The notes under the pieces were generated by a model. The model had not been told where the DNA came from. It saw only the letters and a program-made list of their open reading frames with translations, and did no database searches. 64,000 bases of DNA, from contig NC_081405.1 in the NCBI RefSeq assembly GCF_030272615.1, forward strand, positions 24,009,772 through 24,073,771. The letters run 5' to 3'. This document shows positions 11,049 through 23,359 of the stretch, piece by piece (the stretch's first letter is position 1; each line of letters starts with the position of its first letter). The position numbers and the translations under genes were made by a program. Source of the stretch: Cryptomeria japonica. Lineage: Eukaryota; Streptophyta; Pinopsida; Cupressales; Cupressaceae.

Positions 11049-11935
11049 AGATTTTAAAATAACTTACATTAGGTTTCTTATCATACCAGATTTCATATGG
11101 TGTCTTCAAAGTACCTTTCTTCAATTGTACTCGGTTTAGGGAGTAAACTATTGTGCTTATTCCTTCTCTCTAAAATGTTTGTGGCACCTTCTTTTCAATT
11201 ATCAGTGTTCTAGCACAATCCACAATAGATCTGTTTCTTCTCTCAGCTATTCAATTCTGCTGTGGAGTTCTAGGTGCAGAGACTTGTCTTTTAATACCAT
11301 GATCATTGCAGAATAAGTTGAATTCATCAAATGTGAACTCTCCTCCTCTATTTGATCTAAGACATTTCAGTTGTCTTCCTGTTTCATTTTCAACTCTTGC
11401 CTTGCACCATTTAAACATTTGAAAAGCTTCTGATTTATCTTTTAAAAACATTACTGACATCATCCTTGAATAGTCATCCACAAATAATATGAAATATTTA
11501 TCACCATAATAACTTTGAACTTTCATAGGACCACAAAGATTAGTGTGCACTAGATCTAAAATTCCCTTAGAAGTGTATGACTTACTTGTAAAGCTTGATC
11601 TTGTCATCTTACCCATCTGGAATCCTCGACACATAGCATTCTTGGGTTTTTCAAGACTTGGTAGACCTCTTACTCGGTGCTTCTTGCTTATTTTGATCAG
11701 ATTATCAGAATTTACATGACAAAACCTTTTATGCCATAACTAGGTATCATCTATCTTTGCATAAAAACACTTGTTAGGAGTTAAGTCGAGGTGAAATGTG
11801 TTACCTTTTGTTTGTGTCTCGGTAGCAGCTAACTTTCCATTCTTGTCATGAACTTTGATAATTCCTTTCTAAAATTCTATTCGGTAACCTGTGTTGTTTA
11901 GCTATGCTACACTCAACAAATTGTATTTCAAACCT
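11049..11935 (-). pseudogene. Copia A integrase, inverted copy, catalytic residues lost
   Basis: Minus strand. GAG-pre-integrase (LWHKRFCHVNSDNL) near 11740 and the zinc-binding end CRGFQMGKM, where a Cys is now Phe, then the integrase core. The first catalytic Asp is Asn (VHTNLCGP, near 11550) and the second also Asn (LRSNRGGEF, near 11355). Both are G-to-A changes on the coding strand, and the plus-strand copy at 9140 keeps the first as Asp. The Glu motif remains as AERRNR. The C-terminal integrase and linker are deleted at 11036-11055, where the sequence passes from IFGSRC directly into the pre-RT region through a shared 12-bp string. Confidence 0.85.
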
Positions 11936-11940
11936 TCAAC

Positions 11941-12800
11941 CTAATAAACATCATTACATTTAGCATTGTCAAGAAGTGTTATAGATCCTTTACCTTTCAC
12001 CGGACATGGTGCATCATTACCAAATCTAACATAGCCTCCATCATAATCTTCTAATATAACAAACTTGTGTTTATCTCCTGTCATATGATGTGAGCATCCA
12101 CTATCTATGATCCAAGAATCATTAGTGTTTATGTGAGATATTAGGGCTTTTTCATCATACCTTTCTTCATCCGATCCATCTTTGATAGCCACATAAACTA
12201 CTTCCTTTGTATCAGTTTCATCTGATTTATCATTATTGGATTCCTCATCGGCTATTAAGCATGTCTTTCTATCTCTTCTTTTGAAGTCTCGGTGTCCTCT
12301 GTAATGATTATCTTTCTGTCTATCATCTCGGTAATCTCTCTTTCTAGTAGAATCTTTGTCAGGACAGTTAGAAGCCATATGTCCTATCTTATCATAATTG
12401 AAATATTTCAAAGGTAGCTTTCCTTTATACTTACCTTTGCCTCTCGGTAACCTTTTGGCTAATAGTGCTTCAAACTCTTCTTGCTTTCTAATTTCCTCAT
12501 ACAGTTTGTGTACTTCTTCCATGTTCTTATGAAATCTTTCACTTGCTCCACTATGATCTCCTTCAGAGTACTTATACTTTCTTTCATTGTAATCATTAGA
12601 TTCATCAAGATGAAAAGAACTAAATGCAGATTCAACTTTATTTACCAAAGATCCACTGTTATCAAAGTTACTTAACTCAAATGCATGTAGCTTACCAATA
12701 GTAGCATCTAAAGAAACTGGCATATTAGGTACAAACCTCAATTCATTGATTGCAGAGACTCAGATTGCATAAGCTGGTAGAAGGGTTCTTAATAACTTAC
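11941..12800 (-). pseudogene. gag: Copia A gag C-terminal half and protease, inverted copy
   Basis: Minus-strand frame of 266 codons, extendable upstream to about 12800 (LLRTLLPAYAI) through one stop. It holds the gag C-terminal half, then a degenerate zinc knuckle YFNYDKIGHMASNC, in which both leading Cys are Tyr. The retropepsin site WIIDSGCSHHMTGD follows near 12070-12115. It ends at TAA (11941). With the two knuckle Cys lost, RNA packaging by this copy would be impaired even if expressed. Sequence switches back to plus-strand copia at 12801-12807. Confidence 0.85.
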
Positions 12801-12805
12801 TTGTT

Positions 12806-13612
12806 ATTACTCAATCCAAGTACATAAAGGAAATCTTGAAGAAATTTGGAATGGAGGATTCAAAACCAATAAGTACTCCTATGATTACCAACTATAAATT
12901 ATCAAAGAATGATGAATCTGCATCTGTTGATGAGACACTTTACCGATCCATGATTCGAAAACTACAATATGTTGTTCACAACAGACCAGATATAGCACAT
13001 GCAGTAGGTATAGTTGCAAGATTCTCTGCAGATCCTAAGGAAACACACATGACAGTAGTCAAAAGAATTTTTAGATACTTGAAAGGCACAGAGGATTATG
13101 GCTTAGTATATCAGAAAGGAAATGATTTTGATTTAAAAGTTTATACTGATGTTGATTGGGTAGGCAACAATGATGACAGAAAAATCACAAGTGAAGGAGC
13201 TTTCTTTTTAGGAGAAAGACTAGTGAGTTGGCTTAGCAAGAAACAAGGATGTGTTTCACAGTCCACAGCAGAAGCTGAATATGTTGCTGCAACATTGAAT
13301 TGTACTAACATTGCATGGATCAAACAACTGTTCGAAGGTATAAATGAGAAAGTTACCAAGCTAGTAACTATATTCTGTGACAATACTAGTGCCATTAATA
13401 TTTCAATGAATCCTGTTATGCACTCTAAGAACAAGCACATCTCTATTAAATATCATTATCTTAGAGAAGAAGATCAAGAGAAGAAAGTGGTGTTGGAGTA
13501 TGTTAGCACAAAGGAACAAATAGCAGATATCTTCACCAAGCCACTACCAAGGGACACTTTTGAATATCTCAAAAGTAAGTTAGGGGTCCTACCCCTATCT
13601 TCTACTCACTGA
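12806..13612 (+). pseudogene. Copia A RT end and RNase H, plus strand
   Basis: Open frame from the RT C-terminus (QSKYIKEILKKFGMED) through RNase H: VYTDVDWVG, STAEAEYVAA, FCDNTSAINIS and ADIFTKPLPRDTFEYL, ending at TGA 13612. It duplicates in plus orientation the segment at 9239-10043, which is on minus, so the two can pair as an 800-bp inverted repeat. RT core, integrase and gag are missing upstream of it. It is contiguous downstream with polypurine tract and LTR, so it is the true 3' end of an element. Confidence 0.88.
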
Positions 13613-14003
13613 CCGAGTTCGGTGAAAGCATCAATCCAATGACTCGAACGAATATCTTTTAGGAGTTGATGCTAACTAACACACTTTAGGATGTTTTCTA
13701 AAGGTGTACAGGAAACAATACATGGAACAGGAATTGAAGACAAAATGCTCTGACCAAGACTGCATTGATACACAACAGCAGGAATTCACTTCATACAGGA
13801 AGAAATTATGTTTTAGTTCTTTACTTTTTTGGCATTGTTGTCAAAGGGGGATAAAACTGAGAAAGGGGAGAAGACTGAAGTTTGGAAAGAAGACTGAAAA
13901 AAATAAGAGAAGTCTAATGACAGCAAGAGAGCATTTCAGCATTTCAGAATCACAACAATCCGAATCTTTTAAGGTCAAATCAATTGGTTTTGCCATCAAT
14001 GCC
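13613..14003 (+). other. Copia A 3' untranslated spacer
   Basis: Purine-rich leader to the polypurine tract. The 121-codon frame at 13704-14069 runs into the LTR, has no domain and is not treated as a gene. Confidence 0.6.
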
Positions 14004-14015
14004 AAAGGGGGAGAT
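14004..14015 (+). other. Copia polypurine tract
   Basis: AAAGGGGGAGAT directly abutting the LTR start TGTTGGCAAT at 14016. It is the plus-strand priming site in reverse transcription. Confidence 0.85.
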
Positions 14016-15398
14016 TGTTGGCAATATAGCATTATAACAGACAATGGGAGATTGTTGACATTTCAATAAGGATATTGAGAAGGTTGTTGATGATTATGGA
14101 TATAACTGATTAAGGATGTTTACTGTCTTGATATTATTATTTTGTCATTGATGTCAAGAAATTGATTTTCTAATTCAGTATGATGTTGCCATATCTTGAG
14201 AAGTATGATTTGAAGAATATAAAGATGTCGGTAAAAGGCACAAGAAAAAATATGATGAATAAGGGGATGAATAAGGTATTCAATGTGCAACTATTACCTA
14301 GTCAGAGAATGATGAGATCATGATGTTTAGATTGTTTTAACATCATACATATGTTGTAAATTGTAAGGTTAATACTATACTATGTTACCAAGCAAAGAAC
14401 CTAGTCGGTAAACCCTAAGGTTATCGCTGTCGGTTAATGAAGGTGGAATGTCTACCGAGTGAAGTTTAGTATTTACCGAGTTGTAACCAGGCTATAACAT
14501 AATGCATTAAATGGTTACATGTGTTATTTAATGAAGGAAGCTGATGAGCTGGAACTGATTAAATGATTGGTATGCCATAAATATAGTTTGTTAATGAATC
14601 TATGGCAAAGGAAAGTCGGCATGAAGATCTACAGTTCAGATTGAACCGCGATACCCTGGCACGAGTTCCAAGAAATATATGCAAGTTCCTAGGCGGGGTA
14701 AAATGTTTTCAGATCGAAAGATGCATTGAACCTGGACAAGTTTGAAGATCTGATGGCTATGATTGATCATGGGAAATGTGATCAAGGAGATTAAGCGGTT
14801 AGCTAATTGTTTATAAATAGGGAACTGTTGATAAACAATGTATGCAGGCAAGTGTATGCATAGGGATGCTACATAGTGATTACCAAGCACAGAAGCTTGA
14901 AGACCTGTTTGATTAATAGAGTATAGAAGCCCAAAAGATGGACAAGATTAGTTCTATGTCTAGATTGTATTGAACAAATAAGAATCTGCTTTAGCATTTT
15001 AGATGTGAAGTTGCAGATAGATTTTTATTAATGTTATTTTGTGAAAGTGACAGGAAATCCCTTAATCGGGTCACATCTAGCAATGTGTTTGTAATCTTTA
15101 ACATGATTTGCTTTTAACTGAGCATACTCTAGAAGAGTATATTTCTTAGTGGGTCGGAAATCCCACAGTGGTTTTTCCCTATCTGGGTTTCCACGTTAAA
15201 TCTGGTGTTATGAGGTTTATGATGTTTATATGCTTTTGAGTTTGCATGTTTAACAATTTTGGTTATTTTACTGAAGTATATGTTACCGAGGTTGAATCTG
15301 ATGTTTTTATGGAAGATTAAGTTTGTATGATTCACCCCCCCCCCCTCTCATCTTGTTGGCTATTGGATCTGTACTTACATTAAGTATCACAACTATCA
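14016..15398 (+). mobile_element. Copia family A, right (3') LTR
   Basis: A 1383-bp LTR with intact ends TGTTGGCAAT...AACTATCA. A C-run (15336-15345) lies near the 3' end. The downstream flank is GGTAG. The left LTR (6620-8151) lacks that flank, lacks the TGTT terminus and carries an extra ~130-bp block, so the two do not look like a matched pair. The same GGTAG flanks the minus-strand LTR at 47527 instead. Confidence 0.92.
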
Positions 15399-15403
15399 GG
15401 TAG
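15399..15403 (+). repeat. Target-site duplication, 3' copy (GGTAG)
   Basis: Five bases after the right LTR. The identical five bases (as CTACC on plus, 47528-47532) lie outside the minus-strand LTR at 46135-47527. Confidence 0.65.
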
Positions 15404-16719
15404 AGGGTACCCAAGATAACAAAGTGTGAGCTGCCAAGAAAGAAAGAGATGAGGATAAAATCATAAGCAACAATGGAAAAAAAAATACCCCTCCCTCATA
15501 ATCTTGCAAAGAGGTGGGTTTAATGGAGGACATGCCAATTTTAGAAGGACAACCAAATAGCCAAACAACCAAAGTAAAGGAAACCCCTATTTAGGATGGA
15601 GAAAAATAAATGAATCAAGATGCAAAAGAGGAGAAAAGTAAACCTTAATAATTCCAATTACCTGATGAATTTGTTGAATGCATTGTTGAAAATCAAAATC
15701 AAAATATTATTTTATTTTATTAAGAGGTATCCCTATTGAGTTGGAATTTTATAAATGGGCCAAACAAAATTAGGAAAATAAAGGATGAAAAATTGAATCA
15801 ATTAGGAGTTTGGGAAAAGGATATGCATCCTGCATGTTTAAATTTGTCAAGCATGCTTAAGCTATTCTTCAATATGGTAGACAAATTATATGCTATCATT
15901 TGTTATTCACAAGTTTGGACCATTGACTTTCACATGAAAGGCCCTTCCCATTCTCACTATGTCATGTGGTTGGAAATGTCATTCCTTGATTTGGCCTTTA
16001 GACCGTTCTTGAAAGATATCATAGCTCAACACAGTAAAGTCATTTGGTGCAAACAAAGTTTTGATAAGTTTGTTAGCTTGAGGGTTCATCCAAGGGTTTG
16101 TGTAGAATTTGGTTTGAACAATCCATTTCTAGAGAATATAAAATTGTTTAGCCCAAGATTTGAACTAGATTAGCCAATAGTGTATTTGAGCAATCCAAAT
16201 ACCTGCTCTTTTTTTGACAAGATAGACATTTGATCAAATATTTCCATATTAAAAAAATAGGTCTCCTTCATCATATACACAAGCCGCCCCAACCAATGTT
16301 TCCAATAATCCCATCTTGTAGTCAAAGCTAGTCATTAAAAACCCCCTTTCTACTTCCCCACAATCCAAAGCTATTGTTCCATATTCTAGTCCTTGTTCTC
16401 CTTCTGAATCCTCCCTAGTGGGAAATGCATCATATAAATATATTATTATGACTGATGAATGGAGGAATAATTGGAAAATAAAAGAACCATCTTCTTCCTC
16501 CATTTCACATTCTACGCCCAGTGAACCATATAGTCTTCTTTCTCCTAGATTGTTGAAGTCCCATAGAATATACATTTAGCCTTTGCCCAATCCTAGACAA
16601 AGGTCTAGGTCTCCACCAGTACCTTCAAAGGAAAAATTAAATAATGAACAAAGGATTGCAATTTCTAATGGGTTTGGAGTCTTGCCACAAGAGGATGATA
16701 ACCCTCTAGTCATCTCATC
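15404..16719 (+). pseudogene. L1-type LINE 2, ORF1 (gag-like) remnant
   Basis: The clearest open piece is 15736-16173 (145 codons). It ends with VHPRVCVEFGLNNPFLENIKL, close to the RVCVExDLxxPLPxxIKL stretch of plant L1 ORF1 proteins (DUF4283 region before the zinc knuckle). The remainder up to 16719 is Ser/Pro-rich and full of stops; no CCHC knuckle is recognisable. It lies directly before the endonuclease ORF, as expected for L1. Its own 5' end is not here: the matching N-terminus, on the minus strand, is at 47528-47564. Confidence 0.65.
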
Positions 16720-17321
16720 ATGAATTGTAAGATTTTATCTTGGAATGTGAGAGGGTTGACCCATCCATATCAAAAAATAAAGTTTAAAAACACACAAGTG
16801 AAATGGAAACCAAATGTGTTATTTTAACAAGAAATCAAAATTAGTGATGAATTCTTAGATGCTACTCTTATTAGCCTTTTGAAAGATGCTCTTTTCATTC
16901 ATACCTCCCATAGAGAGGGCAATGGAGGGACAGGTCTTGGATTACCTCCTTAGATATCTAAATACCTCATTGATAAGGAAGAGACACCAACACACAGTTG
17001 TGTTTGTTCCCTTTCCTTTATCAATGGACAACCACGTTGGGTTTCTTCTCTATATAAGCTCCTAACAATTCAAAAGAAAGAGTTTCTCTTTGTGATTAGA
17101 TGTCTAGAAATCTTCCTAATGTTGATTGGGTGTTGGGCAATGGTTTTAACATGATGTAGAATCATAAGGATCATAGATGGTTTAGCTACTTTAGACTTAG
17201 CCATGAAGAGTTTAAAAAATGGATTTATTGTCAAAACTATCTTGGAGTCGATAATCCCACGTATAATAAATTCTCCAATCATATTAATAATTGGTTTAAA
17301 TGGTCTAATTATAGACCAAGT
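16720..17321 (+). pseudogene. LINE 2 ORF2, apurinic endonuclease part
   Basis: Starts at ATG 16720 with MNCKILSWNVRGL, the hallmark start of plant L1 ORF2. It then shows a decayed QEIKIS motif and a WFKWSNYRP stretch near 17292-17318. Several stops (TAA in place of the Gln before EIKI, others later). The endonuclease nicks the target to prime reverse transcription. It is interrupted at 17321 by a solo LTR and resumes at 18223-18228 with SDRKLRRLDHLY. Confidence 0.8.
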
Positions 17322-18222
17322 TGTAAGGAAGTTAAGTAGTAGAACAACTTCCTACACTAATCTTGAGAGGAGGGTAATGCAAAACTATTTTAGATCATTA
17401 CAATAGTTACAAAAAACTAACATAAAAAAACATAATATCATGCATACCACAACACAACAACATGATGATTTACATGGGGAAAACCCTTTTGGGAGAAAAA
17501 CCCCAGACTCCAAAAGTAACTCAATATATTATTCAACAATCAAACGGATAACAATATACTTGCAGAGAAATCTCTTCATAGGAGTACCACTAATCAGTGA
17601 CTCATAGGTAACTTAATAGTCGTAAGACTCTTACACAACCTCTATCTCACGCACCTCATGTATAGGAGATACAATACAAGAAACCGTCAAATGATATTAC
17701 AAAACCATGGGATAAAACCACCCAATAAAGTAGAGCCAACCTTATCTCCATTCTAGATGCCCTACGATGTGTCAAAATGGACATAAACATGTGTTCCTCC
17801 CTTTTACATCTCATTTATGTGTCCGATGTATTTTATTTTTCCTAAATTTCAAGAGTTCCAAACTTCTAGAGGCCATAACTTTTGAACTGGGTGTCTGGTT
17901 GACGAACCATTTGATGTGTCGAAAAGCTCGTGAAGTGCTCTATCACCTTGTAACCCACTATGATAGTTATGCCCACTTTTCAAGTCATTTAGGAGGGTCT
18001 AAAGTCCTCAAAGTTAATTTTAAACCTTTCATCGCACCCTCCAAAAATGAAAACTAATATCTTTAAAACTAGTTATGATCTTGCAACGAAAATTTGTTGG
18101 CATGCTTATCTAGCTAACCAGAAGCTTTAGGGATAGTTTTGTACCATTTCATATGCAAACAAAAAATTACTATAAATAGTAACCTCATGTAAATGCAAGG
18201 TTGAGACACCATTTTCCCAACA
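17322..18222 (-). mobile_element. Solo LTR inserted in LINE 2
   Basis: A 901-bp insert whose minus strand begins TGTTGGGAAAATGG and ends CCTTACA, i.e. TG...CA ends. Flanks are CAAGT (17317-17321) and CAAGC (18223-18227), a 5-bp target duplication with one C/T difference. LINE 1 at 4920-4945 shows the uninterrupted sequence. No internal retroelement domains, so it is a solo LTR or a very short element. Family not recognised; not related by eye to copia A. Confidence 0.75.
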
Positions 18223-21200
18223 CAAGCAGTGATAGAAAATTGAGGAGATTAGATCATTTATATTTATCTTATAATATCCGGCTGGATAATTTTTCTTGTA
18301 ATTATTATGTGCATGTGGATTATTCAACTACCTTATTAGACCATTTTCTAGTCATTTGTTCTCCAAATGTGGATTCTTCCTCCATGCTTCCCTTGAAACT
18401 TAATATTTCTCTTTTAAATTTGTTTGAATGTGGTTTAGCTCTTGTGGGAATTTGGAACTCAATCTGCAAACCTCTTGAAGGGGAGTCTTGGATTTCTTGG
18501 TGAAATGTTGCAGTATCTCAATATGTTGAATTTATTGTTCCTTTGGAAGAAGAATGGATTGGAGATGTAAATGTAGAGATAAATCTCTCCAAGGGTAGCT
18601 TGAACAAGCTAGAAAATATTAATCAATGATCCTCATAATAGAAAAATACAAAATCTCATTGTTGCTACTAAATCTTAGTTGTGTAAAATAGATCGTTATA
18701 AAGGGAAAGGTATTAAAATTGGAGCCAAAATTCAATGGATTAAGGAAGGGAATGAGGGTTCTAAATTTTTCTTTAACTAGATCAATTATAAATACAAGAA
18801 AGAGGGAATTGATGCTATAAGGGATGAAAGTGGATATCAAACTGATAATGCTAAAATTACTAGTTTAATCTACAATTTTTGTGAACAATTGTTCAAAGGG
18901 GAAAATAATTGGACAAATATTCAATGGACCTTGGAAGAAAGTATCCATAACTGCATCCCTAACATGATTGATCTTGGTTGTAGCAAATTCTTGGACCTCA
19001 TTCTCTCCTTGGAAGAAATTAATGGTGCTCTTTTTTCTATGAAACCATATAAAAGCCCAGGTTTTGATGGTCTTCCAGTTGAATTTTATCAAGTTATGTG
19101 GAATCATATTAAGGGTGATTTCTATATGTTTTATGTAGAAGCCTTTTAGAATGGGTCACTGTGTCCCAATATCAATAAAGGCCTAATTAAACTTATTCTA
19201 AGGGGAAGGATGAGAATACTATTTTTGGTTGGCAACCAATTACTTTATTAAATACATCATATAAAATCATTGCAAAGGCCTTAGCTATTAGAATCAAACC
19301 CATTGTCCAAGTGATTGTGAGAGTCAAGCAAAAATGTTTTCTTAAAGGAAGATATATACTTGGCAATCTTATGCTGGCTTAGGGAACCATGGAATGGGCT
19401 CAACAATTAGGCCAAAATGCCTAAGTTGTCAAGGTAGATTTTGATAAGGAATACGATAGAATTTGTTGGAGGTTCATTCTTAAAATGTTGCAATGATTGA
19501 ATTTTAGACCTAAAATTCAAAAGCAAGTTCAAATGTTGTTCAAAGATGCTAATGCACACATTTTTAATAAGACCATGTCAAATTCCTTTGAGTTACAATG
19601 CACTATAAGGTAGGGATATCCCTTATCCCCCTTTTTATATGTTCTTACAATTGATGCCTTGGGTTATCTTCTCTAAAAAGATAATCATATGAAGTTGGTC
19701 AAAGAAATTTTTATTCCTTAGAATAAAGTAGTAATTAATTCTTACTTTGTTGATCATAGTTGTTGTTCTTAACTTTGAAGAGGAATTGAATAATACTTTG
19801 AACATTTTAAACTTGTATTGCGCAATTTATGGTTCACATTTAACTCACAACAAAACTAAATATTTGATGACTCAACTTGGTCCTATTCCACATTGGATAC
19901 CAAATGAATGGAGGGAAATTAAACATGGAGAGATAAATTGTTATCTTGGCATTCCCTTCAGTTTGGGAGTTTCTCTTTTTGAAATGTGGGCTTGGTTTCT
20001 AAATAGACTTAAAAATAAGCTTTTTGAATTTGGTAATAAATTTGTATCCTTACCTAGCAGAATTCAAGTTTCCAATAGGATTCTCATTGCAACCCACGTG
20101 TATTACTAATCTTGTTGGATGCCATCCAAGCAAATTTATGAAAAACTAAATAAAATAATTTATAATTTTTTGTGGTTCGAGTGGGATGGAAATGATGGTT
20201 TGATTTCTTCTTCATGGTCCCATTACATTCAAACAAGACATTAAGGTGGCTTGGGGCTTATAGATCACAAAACACAACAGACTTGTCTTGTTGCAAAATG
20301 GATAATTGAATATGCTAGTGGAGAAGAATCATGGAAAATTTTAGTTCGTCAACAAATCATAGAAGTTGCAATAAAGAAAAAGTTGCAAGATGTCAATTGG
20401 TTAGATAAAATGCGTATGGATCGTTTCTTTAAGATCAAGGCTTCATTTCCTCTTCAATCCATATGGAATGCATAGCAAATAGTTTGTAAATTTTTGACAT
20501 GGAATGACTCTTCTTTACGACTTAGTTTCAATTTTGCTTCAGCTTAATTTGGTGGAATAGGCTTATTAATTATCATAACCAACCATTGGCTATTAGCTTC
20601 CCAAGATAAGACAATTTAAAGATATTTGGGATTTTGGTACATTTGATTGGGCATCATGGAATAATATAAAAAAAATTTATGGGTTAAACAACAATTAGAA
20701 GCAATTTCAAAATTTTGTTCAGTCATTAGTTCCTCTTGATTTGAATATGAAGTTGTTCTTCAAGAGATTGTTACTTCTTTAAAGATTGGAAATGGTTGTC
20801 CTCCTGTCACTTCAACCACTTTCCTCTTAAGAAAAATTACATCCACTTATTTTCCAGTTGGCATCCTACGCCGCATTTGAATCATAAGTGGAAATGTAGA
20901 TTTAGCTCTAGTTTTGAATCAAAATGAGTGTTCAAATATAGAGATCTAAAGCTAACTTCAATACTCAAGTTCTGACATGGAAACTATTACATTGCAAGCT
21001 ACTTGTGAGAGATAATTAAAATGTATTATTATCCAACCAACTAAATGTCCTTTTTGCAATGATATTGAAAGTTTAAAACATATATTTTTGGACTTCTTGT
21101 ATGTTAAAAAGCAATGGTTTACTACGCTTACAGACTTCTCTATGATTTTAAATTATGATTTGAATTGGAAGGAAGTTGATTCTATTCGGCAAGTGGTTTT

Positions 21201-21560
21201 AAAAAATATATGGAAAAATAGATGTTCTACTATGTTTTCTAACAATTATCATCATGAAACTGGTATCCTAAGGCTTTACTTTGATATATTTCTTTAAGTG
21301 GCCTTTCTTTTCCCGTAGATCCAAACATTATGCAAGAAGAATGTCAAGGTTAAGTAACAACTACAACAAATTAAAGAACAAGTTATGAAGTTTCAATCTG
21401 AGAGTAAGCTCGATCCTTGTAAAGATGTTATACATCTTATGTAATCATTGTCCTTTTCTCGGTGTCCTTGTGGTTGGACTGCTAGTGATTCAAAGTTATG
21501 TTCTTCAACTACCTTTGTAGCTTCAATTTTGTAATCTTTAATTGAGAAATAGTAGTATAA
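18223..21560 (+). pseudogene. LINE 2 ORF2, reverse transcriptase and C-terminal zinc region
   Basis: Continues LINE 2 after the solo LTR. RT signals: PYKSPGFDGLPVEFYQ near 19050, ITLLNTSYKIIAKALAIRI near 19230-19290, then HNKTKYLMTQLG near 19840. The thumb-like segment INCYLGIPFSLGVSLFEMW is open at 19930-19990, and GGLGLIDHKTQQTCLVAKW at 20240. The zf-RVT-type tail is CPFCNDIESLKHIFLD near 21050. The catalytic FADD-type box is not readable because of frameshifts near 19740. Stops are numerous, so this is dead. The 3' end is uncertain, about 21540-21600, with a T-rich tail but no clean poly(A). Confidence 0.8.
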
Positions 21561-23219
21561 ATAGATTCCTTTTGATTTTCTGATTTTTTTTATTAATTAC
21601 TAATATTCAAGTTTGTGATAAAAATTTATGCTTGTCACAAAAATAGTGCAATAAATGGCTTCAAACAAAAACATTTAATACCTAGAGAAAAATCTATATT
21701 TAATTCAGTAGGACCATGTAGTGAATTTTTGAAAGACAGTTTTCTATCACCTATAAAAATAAAAATAAAAATAAAAATAAAAATAGATGTTATGGTTAAA
21801 AGCTAATGGCTCTTGTATACATCCCCTCCAACAAAAAAATAGCTTCAAAGTGCATTATGTGGGTAACACCCATTAGATTAAGTAATAAATTGGTAAAAGA
21901 GAGTGGTTTTACTTAAGAAAAGTAGAAGTGGTTGGAGGTTGGTAGAGACAACTAAAGTTGAATATGGGTGATGGATCATGTGGAACCACAAATAGCAAGT
22001 AGTGTGACTTGCAGGGATTTAATCCCCATAGGGTTGGGTGTTACTAGCGGTTTGCCCCCTTATGAAATTAAGTACTAGAGTTCCCTGCACATAACTGATA
22101 CTATATGGCATATGTATGGATATACACCATGGTATGATGTACATATATTGACATATACTATATGCCATTGGCATAGACCTTACAACATTGACATAGAGGT
22201 GACATAAATATTGTACCCTACAAAAAATGTAACAATATAAATGTACCCCATCATACCACAATTAAAAAAAAATTACAAATAAAAGGGAACTTTTGTCAAA
22301 GATGTTATATGACATAGATCTAATATATTTCCTATGCAGATATTATATGGACCCTACAAATTGTATGGATTCCATACGAAAGAAATCAATGATACCCCCA
22401 AAAAAGTGAACTAGATTTATAACTTATGCAAAAAAAAATGAGTTTACTATTGATCCATAGTGAGTTAGACCTTCTAGACTCAATTATGAGGTTAGTTTGG
22501 GCTAGGATGCATTGGGTGAAAAGTATTGACAAAAGTACCCTAAAAATGAGAGGGGGCGTGTAGATATAGAGCTCTTGTACCAAATTCAAATCACCAAAGG
22601 AATTACAAGAGAAACAAGTTTTTTGCAACACCAAATAGCCTTCCACACAAGAGAGAAGTAAATAAAATATTATAATGCAAAATGTTGGTATAATAGTGTA
22701 CAATGCAAATAGAAAAAAATATACGCAAACGACTCTTGTATGTAGGCAAGGGTGAGACCTAGTACAACATGGGATTATGAAAAATATGATGATCACATGA
22801 ATTGAGACAAAAAAATAAATGTACTAAATAAACTTAATTAGATGTGAAAAAAACACCCAAAAGATAATCTGATTACATAATAGACCCATTTACACCAAAA
22901 GAGATCTCGTAGCATTTTTCTAAAAGTATGATAGATATCCAAGAACTAAAGAGGAATGAAAGAACCAAATTTGTAGAAACTTGAATAAAGAGAAGAGAGA
23001 TGTAAAAGTGAAGATGTTGCTAAGAGAAATATAATAATAACCAATAAAATATAATGATGTAACTCAGAAAATGGAGGGATGATCAAAAGAACAATATGGT
23101 TTATTCTATAAGGAAAATAAGATCTATTGCAAGTTTTCACATCAAAAAAGTTATATAGTTTTAAATGTGCATGAAACTTTTAGAATATTGGAGATGCTAC
23201 TAGAATCCTAGAAGTGTTT
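21561..23219. other. AT-rich intergenic DNA with (AAAAAT)n
   Basis: No coding signal. An (AAAAAT)n microsatellite lies at 21753-21784, possibly an A-rich tail of a retroposon. Open frames at 22019-22261 and 22386-22796 (minus) have no motif and low-complexity composition. Confidence 0.5.
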
Positions 23220-23312
23220 GGATGCCTTTGTGGTTAAATATTAGTCCAAACATAAACAAATCAATTCAAAAATAAAATAAAAAAAGTAGGCTAAGACAAC
23301 ATAAAATCTAAA

Positions 23313-23359
<47 letters not shown>

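Noticed and set aside
13704-14069. 121-codon ORF after copia RNase H
   Set aside because: It runs through the polypurine tract into the LTR and lacks any domain.
15129-15335. ORF in the copia LTR, repeated at 46134-46403
   Set aside because: It is the antisense of LTR sequence, recurring only because the LTR recurs.
6620-15398. A single full-length copia element
   Set aside because: The LTRs differ by a 130-bp block, flanks do not share a target duplication, and the core is in reverse, so it is a composite.
22386-22796. 136-codon minus ORF
   Set aside because: Ile/Phe/Cys-rich translation of AT-rich DNA with no motif, coding bias or neighbour; likely chance.
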